This document shows, in pieces, positions 20,611 through 31,043 of a stretch of DNA of 64,000 bases. The position numbers and the translations under genes were made by a program. The DNA is from Chara braunii (lineage: Eukaryota > Streptophyta > Charophyceae > Charales > Characeae): the NCBI GenBank assembly GCA_003427395.1, contig BFEA01000127.1, positions 748,196-812,195 of the forward strand, written 5' to 3'. Each line of letters begins with the position of its first letter. The stretch's first letter is position 1. Below the pieces are notes generated by a model. That model worked only from the letters and a program-made list of their open reading frames with translations. It searched no databases and was not told where the DNA came from.

Positions 20611-20790
20611 AACTTTTTTTTTTTTTTTTTTTAACTCAGGCTTCAATCTATTCGTGGGGAGCATCATGTACTGAGAATCGGGTTCAACGTCCCTTATTAA
20701 CTTCATAGGTGAAAATTGAGACAAAACCATGAGCATGAGACAATCAGAGAAAAACCAGTATGCTGGAAACCGGGTCCAGCGTTGCATGCC
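20611..20790 (-). repeat. SINE-like unit S, one full and one partial copy
   Basis: A T run starts at 20611, then CAATCTATTCGTGGGGAGCA and ATCGGGTTCAACGTCCC follow. A second partial copy, GCTGGAAACCGGGTCCAGCG, begins near 20761. Confidence 0.65.
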
Positions 20791-20799
20791 TCTGACGAA

Positions 20800-21300
20800 C
20801 TGAAACCAGAAATGGAAGTTCTGCCTCTTCACCCATCTCACTGGATGTCAGAACCTATGCAGAAAGTTAGAAGCCCCTCCCTAATCCACGACCTGGCTCA
20901 ATAACCGGCAGGAGTCACTGGGGGGCACCAGTGAGTCCTTCTAACCCTAAAACTAACGAGCAAACCAGTGTAAACTATCGAAAAAGAAAATGCAACCACA
21001 AATGTATACCTCTATCCCTAAACAAACGAACAATCAACGCAAACTATCAAAAGAAACACAAATATGATGTCCAACTTTGAGCTCCAACCCTAATAGCAAC
21101 TACTAAAGATTGCGATAAGAAAAAGCAGTATCAATAATCTATCAAAGCACCAAAGATCAAGGAACCCAAACATCACGCCGGACTCGAAGTAGGAGTACCG
21201 GCAACCGTGGACAATCCCAGTCGCATCTTGAAGCCCGTTGTCGAAGATGGTGGACGATACCGGTAGTGACTAAAAGTCGATTGTCTCTTCGAGAAGTCGA
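20800..21300. other. No gene recognised
   Basis: An AT-moderate stretch with a few diverged short repeats (AACGAGCAAACCAGTGTAAA versus AACGAACAATCAACGCAAAC at 20.95-21.05 kb). No coding signal is supported. Confidence 0.45.
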
Positions 21301-21770
21301 CCTTGTATCAATTTGGTTGGGATTTTCGCCAAGACCCTCATGCAAAAGTTGTTTGCATTGCAATTTTATACGACATACCTTTTTTTAAGTTTTTTTTTAT
21401 TTTTTAATAAATTTGTTGGAAATCGAGATTATTAAAAAAAAAAAACAGTAAACAAAATGTCCCTGCCGTAAAAAGATATTTGTATCGTCGTTGTAATTGT
21501 TTTCTCAAATTTGGTTGTGAATTTTGACAGGACCCTCCAGCGAAAGTTGTTGGTATTGCATTGTTGCACAACATTCCTTTTTTTCAGATTTTTCTGATCA
21601 ATTTTTGAAAAAACAAAATTGCAAAATTTTGAATATAACGGACGTACGTTGTATTCAAATATGTACGTAACGTATGTCCTATTTGGGAAAAAACAAGCAA
21701 TTTTTGAAAACCCAATTTCGAGAGGTAATCCGAATAGAACATACATACGTTTTTTTCAGTTTGAGAAGGT
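21300..21770. repeat. AT-rich family P, copy 1
   Basis: It has two diverged sub-units, each with CAAATTTGGTTG or a variant, then GACCCTC, then AAAGTTGTTTG(C/G)ATTGCA and a T run (about 21315-21395 and 21505-21590). A segment around ACGGACGTACGTTGTATTC and AAAACAAGCAATTTTTGAAA follows. The same order recurs at 44.7-45.16 kb. Confidence 0.7.
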
Positions 21771-21779
21771 AGTATGCAC

Positions 21780-22200
21780 ATCGTAGATAGAACATGGTAT
21801 GTGTAGGGATGGACTGAAGGTTTTCCCTGGTTGCAATTGGCCCTGCGGTAAACTGGAGAGGGTTTCACAATCGACATTACCCTGCATCCCCTAATATGAT
21901 CTTAGCAGGGGACAATTCATGTCAGTGAGATCACACAACCCATAATGAATTGATAAGTTGGAGGTGCAAGGGGGATGGGCAGGAGGTCGCCCCTGCGACA
22001 AATTGGTGCGGGTTTTGGGGTTGGCATTACCCTCCCCCCTCAATACGATACTAGGTAGATAATGCCCTGAAGATAAAATACAACCCATTCCATATTGATA
22101 AAGAATGGGTGTAGGTGCGATGTGTTCAAGTCTGCCCTAGTGAGAATCGGTCATGCGACAAACTGGTGCGGGCTTCGAGATCGGTATTACCCTGCCTCCT
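21780..22200. repeat. Tandem array, three ~155-bp units
   Basis: Units centred at about 21850, 22000 and 22160 each contain a C(C)CTGCG(A/G) block, AAA(C/T)TGG(A/T)G, GGG(C/T)TT and (A/G)(C/G)(A/G)TTACCCT. The minus-strand translations also match (PSPVYR, TRTNLSQ, PAPVCR), but the frames are broken. No gene is called. Confidence 0.65.
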
Positions 22201-22237
22201 TTATGTGTTTTATTTACTTTTTCCAAAGAAACATCAC

Positions 22238-22724
22238 AGCGAGAGGTTGCTATCCTAGTGGTGATAAGAGCACCACCGGGATTGGGCCGTGAACTGATGG
22301 GATCGGGCCATGAACTGATGGCTCTAGTCAATTGGTTGGGAGCGGCACCTGCCGAAAACCAGGTCCGACGTCCCTTTTTGTGAGTCGGTGAAACCCCGAA
22401 GAAACAGTTTGTCACAACTTGAACCCCTCGTTTATTGTCCTTTTTTCATCTTTTTTTTTTTTTTTTTGGACAAATGGTCCAGTCTATTCATGGGGAGCAG
22501 CATGCGCTGGGAATCAGGCCCAACGTCCCATATAGAGTTATAAAAGTCAATTGAGATACCAGGGCCATTATCCAGCTTCGACTGATAATCAATCTAAGAA
22601 CTATTGAGAACTATTGAAGAAATTCAAGAAAGTTCAAGAGAATTAAACATTTAGAAAATCCTGAAGATAACTCTCCAGTCTATTCGTGGGGAGCAGCATG
22701 TACTGGAAACCAGACTCGACATCC
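22238..22724 (-). repeat. Nested cluster: three S units, one M fragment, one R1 fragment
   Basis: S at 22238-22378 contains TATCCTAGTGGTGATAAGAG and CACCACCGGGATTGG. The complement of family M lies at 22385-22442 (ACAGTTTGTCACAACTTGAA). S with a T run lies at 22451-22532, then R1 from GATACCAGGGCCATTATCC at 22555, then another S fragment at 22676-22724 (TATTCGTGGGGAGCAGCATG). The arrangement S then R1 repeats that at 9.93-10.05 kb. Confidence 0.65.
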
Positions 22725-23235
22725 TATTTTAAAAATTGGTGTATGAGAAGAAGTGTAACATTGAATCTGTGGGATGGAGACAAGCGTCATCAATCGGGAG
22801 ACTTTCAATGGTACCCGGACACTAATTCCACAATTTTTGCCACTCCTCTTAAACCACCACTACTTCCTAGAGTCGTGTCCTGCGCCACAATTTTAGGAAA
22901 CGTACGGGCTACTACAGGAGCGCCTAAATCCATCCGGCAAGAAACGTTTCTACTCTTTTTTTTTTCGCAGCCGATAGCTGGGTCAAGTACTGGTGGTTTA
23001 AATGAAAGAGAATAAGATCCCCAAAATGTGTATCATCCAGAAATGTGCACCACCTATCACCTAACTATGATTTGACATTCTTACTGTTCTCTTGCCATAA
23101 TCCGTCTTAACTTTTAACCATACTTTCGGCGCATTCAGTTGCACGGCCCCGCGCACAGCGCACGATGCGGCGCACCTGGAAACTTAGGGGTCGGGGGGGG
23201 GAGGGGGAAGTTGTAGGCCCGAATGGGATGTCACT
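22725..23235. other. No gene recognised
   Basis: A fragment of unit S (GGTCAAGTACTGGTGGTTTA) lies near 22981. Nothing else is supported. Confidence 0.4.
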
Positions 23236-23457
23236 TTTTTTTTTTTTTTTAATTCTTATAAAAGACGGAAGTCGGGTCCGGCGTCCCTCACAAAGAGTGA
23301 CCTTTATGGCATGATCCGGGTACTTCCCCTAGGTTCATGCCTCGGTCTCAGTCACCAGTGAAAACCCAAAAAATCAACAAAACACAAACCACCAAAGCAC
23401 AGACAGTTTCAATGTTTCGTAGATCATAATGAGACTCGCGTATACAGTCTTTGTGAG

Positions 23458-23488
<31 letters not shown>

Positions 23489-23490
23489 CA
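23236..23490 (-). repeat. SINE-like unit S fragment and poly(T) tracts
   Basis: A T run at 23236-23250 is followed by GAAGTCGGGTCCGGCGTCCC at about 23269, the end of unit S. A second poly(T) of about 24 lies at 23460-23483, next to the LTR-family copy. Confidence 0.6.
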
Positions 23491-24880
23491 GGGGACCCAC
23501 CAGGTGTGGTGCTCCGTCTGGGATAGAGATGGAGATGGAGGAAGAAGGGGGAGCGAGATGGCACAACGCAACTCCCACGCCAGATTCCAACGCACGTACT
23601 CCAAGTGTGCGAATGTAGAATGAGCGGGAAAACAAACAACAGTTGGGGTATACAGCAGTGGACTGGCTGGTACCAACAGAGGTACCGGCTTGGACTCGAC
23701 TACCCCAAATACAACACAGGCCTGTGAGAACAGGCCAAGGGGCTGGTTTCACAGGTCAACCAGAGGTCCGCTACGCAATCCTCGACCTGTGATGGATCGC
23801 CTAGATACAAGCACGCTTCCGCCAAGAAGCGGAACTCTACCAAAGAAAAGAAAACCTGAGTAGTCTAGGATGCAGAGCAAGCTCCATGCCGAATCTATGT
23901 TATGCAACCTAGAATAGAAAATGTCACAAAAACAGCAATGTCACAACTAACAGCCTAAGTGAAAGCAAAAGTGAACTAGCATACATGTCCTAGGAAAGCG
24001 GGAAGTAATGACAACTAGGTCCTAGAATGTTGGAGGTAGTAGCCTCAGTGTGGAGACAGTTGACTAGTGTATAAGTCCTAAGAACGACAAAACCAGAAAC
24101 AACTAAATCCTAGAAATGTTAGAGGCAGTAGCCTCAGTCTGAGAGCAACAACAACAACAAGACAACCATATGTCACAGGAGGAGTGTGTCGCAAACCAAA
24201 GGGTGGGAGGGTCTATGAGGGTGGCGAATGCAGCCTAGGGGTCGATAACTCCTAAGGGCATTCACACATAATGTCAGGGGGACATATGTCATCGGCTCAA
24301 TGAGGGTAGGGAACTGAGAGTAAACGGAACCAATGACCCTAATAGATAGACCATCAGGGCGGGTAATGCTCGATTAAAGGGGTGACCGCTATGGAGGGTC
24401 GACCATGCAAGGGAACAAGGGAGCCTGGTATACGGGGCGCACCTAGATGAAGCATGCGAGGCTGCCTAACTAGGGCGTGAGGGCCGATAAAGGGTAGAAA
24501 AGTGATGGGTAAGAGAATCATGCAAATGACTCCTAAGGTGAGGGAAGTCGGAGCTAGATCCGTGAGCTGGGAAGCCAAGGCAACGCTACGGTCCCGATGC
24601 CTATGCGTATACCAAGGGAGAGCCCAACTAAGAGGAACCCGACGAAGGGGAGACCATCATGAGACACAACCAGGGTACTATACAGGTAAGGTGGTAAGAG
24701 AGTGACGACATCTGAAGTAGGCAGAGTTGATCGTGACGAAGTCCATGAAGCTGCCGATGACGTCAACGATGAGAAGTCCAGAATTTCGTCGAGGAAGAGC
24801 CGCAACGTCAACGAGCTGAAGTGGCAAAACTGGAGTGGATGGAGTACTGAGAAGTCAAAGACGAGAGGGTGCAAAAAAGG
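23490..24880 (-). mobile_element. LTR family L1x, copy 3
   Basis: It aligns with 16485-17700 in order: GGACCCACCAGG, GGTATACAGCAGTGG, AGGATGCAGAGCAAGCTCCA, GGCGGGTAATGCTCGAT, ACGCTACGGTCCCGATGCC. It is non-coding. It ends abruptly at about 24880, where LINE B starts. Divergence from copy 1 is high, so the family is old. Confidence 0.65.
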
Positions 24881-25750
24881 TACATCAACATGTGTATCTC
24901 CTCCAGGTTCTGTTGTGTGGCGTCGACCATAATTGTGAGATCGTCTGCGAATAGTGAGCAGACCGGGACAGCATCCTCAGGAATGTCGACTATCTGAATT
25001 TTCTTTAAGTCCTTGCTTTGTCGGAGGTTGGTTGCTAACGCTTCCATTATGATGATGAATAACAAGGGGGCAATGGGGTCCCCCTGTCTAACTGGACATT
25101 ACAGTCTTATCTCTGGGGCCATAGACCCGTTTATTTGAACGCTTGTGGTTGCATTATAGTGCAGAATACGGACCCACCTCCGAAAATTGTTGCCAAAATT
25201 CAGCCGCCCCAGAAACATATCTAAGAATGTCCAGTCTACATGGTCATAGGTTTTTCCGAAGTCAATGAAGATGAGTGCGGCGTTATTTCTAGACTAATGG
25301 GCCAAGCTAACCATCTCGTTGACCAGGAGTATATTCTCTTGGATATTCCGATTGCGCATGAAGCCGGTTTGAGCTGGATGGATGATGTCTTCCATTACCC
25401 TAATCATTCGGTTGGCCAACGCTTTGGACAACATTTTGTAAACCACCGTCAAGAGAGTGATGGGTCGGTAATTTCAAATGTTCATTTTGTCCTTTTTTTT
25501 ATGAAGTAACGATAAAACCCATTGTCCTACTAATTCGCCCAGCTCTCCGGAATCCCACACCGCCCTGTAGAAATTCATCAGGTCATCACTTAGGAAAGGC
25601 TACATGGCCTCCCACAATTTTTTGGGGAAGTCGTCTAAGCCCGGGGTTTTCTCTTCCTCCATTTGCATGAGGGCTGTCCAGATCTCTTTATTGGTGACTT
25701 GGCGATCCAAATGGTCTTTCTGTATTGAGGAGAGGTGGCCCTCCATCGCT
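24881..25750 (-). pseudogene. LINE B reverse-transcriptase fragment
   Basis: Minus-strand translation gives MEEEKTPGLDDFPKK near 25660, then TGFMRNRNIQENILLVNEM, a motif-A region VDWTFLDMF, then PIAPLLFIIIMEALATNL and CSLFADDLTIMVDA (motif C with intact FADD). Stops and frameshifts occur, for example between 25065 and 25110, and sequence after motif C is cut at about 24880. It lacks endonuclease and C-terminus. Motif order matches LINE A, but identity is too low for a recent copy. Confidence 0.85.
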
Positions 25751-25890
25751 ATGAATCCCCCGCGGTCATGACCGCGGGTCCAAACTCAGCGTGCGGCCAG
25801 GATTCCGACCGCAGGTCATGGCCCCTGTGGTTGGGTGCCGTCGAGAATTTCATATATTTAAAAAAAAAAAAAACACTAATGAAAGAAAAA
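25751..25890. repeat. GC palindrome and A-rich edge of gap
   Basis: CCCGCGGTCATGACCGCGGG near 25759 is a perfect 20-bp palindrome. The segment resembles 41455-41510, where another LINE fragment ends. An A13 run precedes the gap. Confidence 0.7.
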
Positions 25891-26221
25891 NNNNNNNNNN
25901 NNNNNNNNNNNNNNNNNNNNNNNNNNNNNNNNNNNNNNNNNNNNNNNNNNNNNNNNNNNNNNNNNNNNNNNNNNNNNNNNNNNNNNNNNNNNNNNNNNNN
26001 NNNNNNNNNNNNNNNNNNNNNNNNNNNNNNNNNNNNNNNNNNNNNNNNNNNNNNNNNNNNNNNNNNNNNNNNNNNNNNNNNNNNNNNNNNNNNNNNNNNN
26101 NNNNNNNNNNNNNNNNNNNNNNNNNNNNNNNNNNNNNNNNNNNNNNNNNNNNNNNNNNNNNNNNNNNNNNNNNNNNNNNNNNNNNNNNNNNNNNNNNNNN
26201 NNNNNNNNNNNNNNNNNNNNN
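25891..26221. other. Assembly gap, 331 N
   Basis: An unresolved sequence gap flanked by A-rich sequence on the left and a GC/GT dinucleotide tract on the right. Confidence 0.98.
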
Positions 26222-26240
26222 GCGCGCGCGCGTGTGTGTG

Positions 26241-26294
<54 letters not shown>

Positions 26295-26315
26295 CGTGGG
26301 TGAGTGTGTGCGTGC

Positions 26316-26349
<34 letters not shown>

Positions 26350-26366
26350 ATGCGTGCGTGTGTGCG
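26222..26366. repeat. (GC)n then (TG)n microsatellite
   Basis: Alternating purine-pyrimidine DNA of about 145 bp, with potential to form Z-DNA, next to the assembly gap. Confidence 0.9.
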
Positions 26367-26480
26367 GGAGAGAAAAAAGTATATGTTGCACCAACTAGGG
26401 GAGCAGTTGAGCCCCATAGGGATTCCAAGCTTTTGTCGTCAGACGAGGCCTCCCAGTGAGGTATATGCGTTGTTCATTAG

Positions 26481-27812
26481 CTAGTTGTTCATGTTTTTTA
26501 GAAGTGTGGGGGAGAGAATGGTCTGATTATGGGAAGGAGTGTTAGTCCAATTGGTGTATATTTTGACCTCATTTTTCAGTGTTCGGGTTCTGCATACTAG
26601 TTTTGCATTCCCGATAGTCTTCGTGGCTTCTTTAAAGGCAATTTTGATGAAGAAGTCAATAGTGGTTGACAGCCCATCTGGTGCGTCATCAGTGGGGATG
26701 GTTTCGTAGCAGCGTGTGATATCTGCTGAGAAGAGTGAGTGTATCTGGGTAGGGAGATTGTAGACGTAGTCAGAGACGGAGTCGATTATCCACCAGAACG
26801 GAACTTTGCAGCCAGTTTCTTTTTCAAGTTCTTTTGTTAGTTGGCCACAGTGTTTCTTAACCATCTCAGCTAGACACTTAAGTGAGGCAACACAGAAATC
26901 TGCGAGGGGAAAGAAAATAACATCAACGGCGTTAGTTAGCCATCAAAAAGAGTTTTTGTGTTTCTTATAAGTGGGCATTAGGTAGGGGAGGGTTCTGTTT
27001 TGGATAGGGAAGAAAGGGAAAGTTGTTTTTCTTTGGTGTTCGAGAAGGTTTAGTAGATCAAAGGTTGAGGTTTTGCAGGGTGTGAAGTCGTTTCCAACGA
27101 GTCTTTGCAGTGCTCGGAACCTAATGTAGTTGATGCGCGTGATGGTTGGGGTGTTGGGGGCTTTGTCAGTCCCGGAGATATAGAAATGTTATGTTAGGAA
27201 GTTTGTTTCATTTTGTAGGCTATGAGAGTTCTCAGTGAATTTTCGGAGGTGGTGTGTGCAGTTATTTCTGATTATCTCGTTAAGTTGCTTGAAGGCCTGG
27301 TCTCTTTGTGTTGGGTTAAGAGAGAATCCGTCTTGGTTGAGGTAGTCTAAGGTGAGTGAAGGGGTCTTTGTCATTTGATCTAGGACTTCTGTGATTTTGT
27401 ATGTTTTGAGGGGGATATGGTTCAGGCCCAGTGCTAGGATTTCTTTTAGCTCACTGTTCTGGATTATGTTAAGATCGAGAGTGACGACATGTGGGGGTAG
27501 GTCATCGTTATCATAGTTTTGGGTGTATGAGGAGTATTTGTTCTGTTGGCAAAAACATCGAGGTGGCTGATTTTCATGCCATGACAAGAGTTCAAAGTTT
27601 TTGAACACCGCGGCGGGTTTATATAATATATGTGAGATGTGTTTGTTGTAGGTCCATCCATATGTGAATTGCCTTAGGTGGGTGTCAATGTTAGAGATAT
27701 GTTTGGATAAAATTTCTGAGAAGATTTTCTTGGGTCTTACTCTTTCGAAGAATCTGCTGGCGTGGTGTAGGTGGATAAGCCGTCCTGGCGTGGTCGTCTG
27801 CTTTCTTCAGCC
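26481..27812 (-). pseudogene. Reverse transcriptase, probably Penelope-like, two in-frame stops
   Basis: One minus-strand frame runs from about 27812 to 26481 with no frameshift, broken only by TAA at 27189-27191 and TGA at 26943-26945. Motifs in order are WTYNKHISHILYKPAAVF, PPRCFCQ, HVVTLDLNIIQN, ILALGLNHIPLK, LPYLMPTYKKHKNSF, WLTNA, and SLFSADITRCYETIPTDD. The GLNxxP block, the PxLP..KxHK..FxWLTNA block and the D-x-x-x-x-YxxIP motif A resemble Penelope-like reverse transcriptases, but I cannot exclude another RT lineage. The copy ends about 60 residues after motif A, so the YxDD motif and any GIY-YIG nuclease are missing. It lies downstream of the 570-codon ORF on the same strand. Confidence 0.62.
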
Positions 27813-28030
27813 GTATCTTCGGTCTTCCATAAGTTGGAGGTTGCAATCCTGTCGTTGAGGGGAACACATCAGTTAGCAGACAACACAAGGTATATGGGGG
27901 GAGGGGGTGGGGGGCGAGGGGAGGCAAGGGGTTTTTTAATGTATACAAAAAAAATGCACATACACAGAGGCAAAGTTAATCACAAGGGTTCAGGGACAGA
28001 CTCAGGGGTGTATATTGCGCAGATCCTGCC
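27813..28030. other. Spacer, no gene
   Basis: G-rich on the plus strand (27895-27935). A minus frame with RLKKADDHARTAYPPTP may be an upstream piece of the reverse-transcriptase gene in another phase. Confidence 0.35.
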
Positions 28031-28345
28031 GAGGGGTACTGACTCAGGATGACGACTGTGTCGAATTTCCAATATGCCGATACAAAACAGAGTGAACACA
28101 GTAGTTCAGTGAAGAATTCAGAACTAGATTCGTATCTGGATCGTGTTATATCATGTGCTGAAAAAAACAAATCCTACCGAGAGTTATAGGCCTAGCATGA
28201 AGACGTAGCATATTCTACCGAGAGGTACAGACTAAGCATGGGGACTGCAAGTATCAGAAAGAGAAAACTCAGGGAGGAATTCAGAACTAGACTCGTGTCT
28301 GGAGTGTGTCATGTCTTGTGCTGGACTTAGTTTGCTAAAAAAAAC
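28031..28345. repeat. Two ~185-bp repeat units
   Basis: CCGAGGGGTACTGACTCAGG at 28031 and CCGAGAGGTACAGACTAAGC at 28216 begin units that both reach GAATTCAGAACTAGA (28113 and 28278) and end in an A run (28161 and 28337). The second unit encodes the last residues of the 570-codon ORF, and the first gives a similar peptide (RYESSSEF versus RHESSSEF). The ORF therefore ends inside a repeat. Confidence 0.7.
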
Positions 28346-29944
28346 ACCCTTCAGGCTGTTGGGGTTTGGGGGTTGGGCTGTGGGCGCGGCTCTGGGGGGA
28401 ACAGTGTGTGTGTGAGGTTGGGAGTTGTGTGCGACAAGGCGGTGGATTGCCGGGGAGGGGGCTCGGGGGATCACAGGGGTGCCAATGTGAGTAGGGATTC
28501 TGCTGGAGGAAGGGGTCATGTTGGGGGTATGGACGTGGATAGAGGAGGGAGAGGGTGCGTTAGAGGGCTGGCCAGATGTAGCCGGTGAGAAGGTCAGTGC
28601 CATTTGCCTCGATCTGCTGCATTGTACCATGTCTGAAATTGGTGACCTCGTCCGTCGTCTCGAAGTTGAGGTATTGGCAGGGTCGGCTTCTTCGGGGAGG
28701 AGGATGGCTGCAAATCTCTTGGCGAAAGGCACCTCCTTCAGGGAGGGGTGCTCCAGAAGTTGTTCGACGGTACTCTTGGGGTCGTCAATGAGTCTTTCTA
28801 GGAGATTGGTCATCATCTTTCTCATGTAGAGGAAGGTGACTTGTGCTAGGATCGGTTGCCTCCATTCGGTTTCCAGCCGTTGCTGAAAATCCAGCATCCT
28901 TGTGATGTCCGATGGTGCGTCTGGGCCAAAGAAGTCCAGATTGGCAATGTGGTACCAGATGAAGTGGTCGAACCAGGTGATCGGCCTACCGCAGTTGGTC
29001 GTGCAGGAGCATTTGAGGTACGGTCTTCCAGTGTTCCACATCTTCTTCACCTCTTCCAATGTCTGAGGGGTCCGTGGGAACCCTTTCTGGATGAGTACAT
29101 GTTTGGAGAGAGGACACTTTGTCTTGTCCAGTACGGCCAGGATGGGGACGTTCCCATCAAAGGTTGGCCTGTTCGGTGGAAGGTGGAGTGCGAAGTCGTG
29201 TGCAGCCTCCTTACATTTCTCTAGCCCTTTGTCTAAGAGATTGGCAAGCGCTTTATAGGCTTCTACTGAGATGGGGGCCGTGTAATTGAAGTTATCTAGG
29301 TGCCAGAGCTTGTGAGAGACGTGTTTGCTCTGTCTTTCTATCCACGAGCTAGAGACAAGTGGGAGAAAGTGGTCGTCCTGAGCTAGCTTATGTGTCTTCC
29401 CTGAGCTATCTGCTGTTGTGGAGACTGTGGCAAGAACTGCACTAAGTCTTTTCTCCTGTTGTTTCTCTAGATAGTCTATTTCTGCCTGTGACAGTCCAAT
29501 CTGTCTCCTCCTCTCTTGCCTTTTGACATTGATCTGTTCTGAGACATCTATGTCACCGACGTTAGTCAGATGGGCAGTGTTGTATCCAAACCTCTCTAGA
29601 ATCGTCTTCTCTCCATTGGCTATGATCTTGTTGATCTCTCTGTTCTCAATTCTGTTTCTAGAGGCTATGGTTGGTGCACTGAGGGTGAAGGCCTGAATCT
29701 TCCTTTTCAGAGCCTCCGGGGAGGCTTCGTATATCCCGTTGAGAACATCCCAATCGCTGAATGCAAGTGTCTCTACAAGGCACGGCATCTGCAAGGCTTC
29801 ATGGATCTTGTGGAGGATGTTCCTGGGCAAGGACATCATTACCAACTGAGAGTGTGCCGTTGGTGGTTGAAGAGTGGCGAAGGGCGCGACGTGAGGAGCT
29901 AGCTCTGCATGCCATCCTCTGTTGACGATTTCTTGCTCCTGCAC
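28232..29944 (-). CDS. Hypothetical protein, 570 aa
   Basis: The longest intact non-low-complexity frame in the window. I do not recognise the family. Residues 1-110 are mixed helical. Residues 135-170 are charged and likely coiled-coil (KRQERRRQIGLSQAEIDYLE). Residues 200-260 are rich in W, H and aromatic residues. A compact cysteine motif CSCTTNC lies at 312-318, followed by WFDHFIWYHI and a third helical block to about 420. Residues 425-535 are Ser/Pro/Thr-rich and disordered, and the last 35 are encoded by a repeat. An alternative start is Met36 or Met37. The start and upstream exon structure are uncertain. It sits just upstream of the Penelope-like RT on the same strand, so it could be the first ORF of that element or an unrelated host exon. 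Confidence 0.6.
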   Translation of the reverse strand: MQEQEIVNRGWHAELAPHVAPFATLQPPTAHSQLVMMSLPRNILHKIHEALQMPCLVETLAFSDWDVLNGIYEASPEALKRKIQAFTLSAPTIASRNRIENREINKIIANGEKTILERFGYNTAHLTNVGDIDVSEQINVKRQERRRQIGLSQAEIDYLEKQQEKRLSAVLATVSTTADSSGKTHKLAQDDHFLPLVSSSWIERQSKHVSHKLWHLDNFNYTAPISVEAYKALANLLDKGLEKCKEAAHDFALHLPPNRPTFDGNVPILAVLDKTKCPLSKHVLIQKGFPRTPQTLEEVKKMWNTGRPYLKCSCTTNCGRPITWFDHFIWYHIANLDFFGPDAPSDITRMLDFQQRLETEWRQPILAQVTFLYMRKMMTNLLERLIDDPKSTVEQLLEHPSLKEVPFAKRFAAILLPEEADPANTSTSRRRTRSPISDMVQCSRSRQMALTFSPATSGQPSNAPSPSSIHVHTPNMTPSSSRIPTHIGTPVIPRAPSPAIHRLVAHNSQPHTHTVPPRAAPTAQPPNPNSLKGVFFSKLSPAQDMTHSRHESSSEFLPEFSLSDTCSPHA

Positions 29945-31043
29945 AAGGTAGGGGTGTGGATTAGTACAGAGGTTTTAACAATCGCTTGCATGATTAGTAG
30001 CAGAGTATTGATTTAGTGTGAGTGTGGGGGGGGCATGTCTTGTTCACCTACATACTTGGGTGTAGTGGGGAGTCTTATTATGGGGGCGGAGTAGGGAGTC
30101 TTATCAGGGGGTCATATGCATGTGGTTCGGAAATCAGTTTGCATAGTGAGGGAGGGTTTGCGTTATTGGTTCAATGTTTTTTGCCTTCCGAGGTTACGAT
30201 CCTGGGTGGTCTTGTAAAAAAAAGGGGGGGAGGCAGACCATAAGTATTCTTCGTGACCGTTCGTCTTAGTGTTGTGGGATCAGGTAGGTCTGTTCAAGAA
30301 AGAAAATAAAATAACATACAAAGAACGGGGGAACAGAGGGAGGGGTTAGGAGAGGAAGAAGGAAACGAAAGGAGGGGGGTTGAGGGCGGATTGTTTCGAA
30401 GGGGTGGAGCACTCTGCTGGGCATGTGTTTTTAGGGGGTGCCTTTTGGACTGACCTGGCGAAATGACGTGTCTGGGAACAGGATAGCCATATGTATTTTG
30501 AATTGCTCGATGATGCCCTACAGCGCAGACGACGGAGGGTTAGTGTTTAGTCAAAAAGAGGTTCGGGGATATTGTCAAGGTCTTTAGGTGTTGGAAGTGG
30601 GTGATCGAGGACGAAAAAAAGAGGGGGAGCAAATGAAGGGGGGGAAAAAAACCGGGGGGAAGAACTTTCTGAGGGGGAGGGGAGGTGGTGGGTTTAAAGG
30701 AGGGGCGGGAGGGGGGCCGTTAAGGCTTGGTGTGCCCAGAGTGAGGCGGGGAATTTCTATAAGTAGATGATATAGTGTGTGGGGAGAGTAGTATCTGATA
30801 GGACTTTCTAGATTGGATAGTTTTCTGAGTGGGCTGAGCCGATGGGACGGGGTGCGCACTATGCGGGGTTGACAATCAGGTTTCTGTGTTAGTTGAGTGG
30901 GAGTAGGATTACTATGAATAGTTTGTAATTGATCATTACGTACACCGAACGTAATTTCTGTCGTTCGATTTTTTGGAAGCATTGCGCAGTGTGACGACCG
31001 ACTTTAAGCTGTGTTGCATTAGCTGGGGCCCAGGAGTGTTTGG
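29945..31043. other. G/T-rich spacer, no gene
   Basis: Strongly G-rich plus strand with many GGGG runs (30660-30720 and others). Long minus-strand Pro/Thr/His frames here follow from composition and are not called. Confidence 0.45.

Noticed and set aside
25735-26484. Long frames across 25.9-26.2 kb
   Set aside because: They run through 331 N bases and a TG microsatellite.
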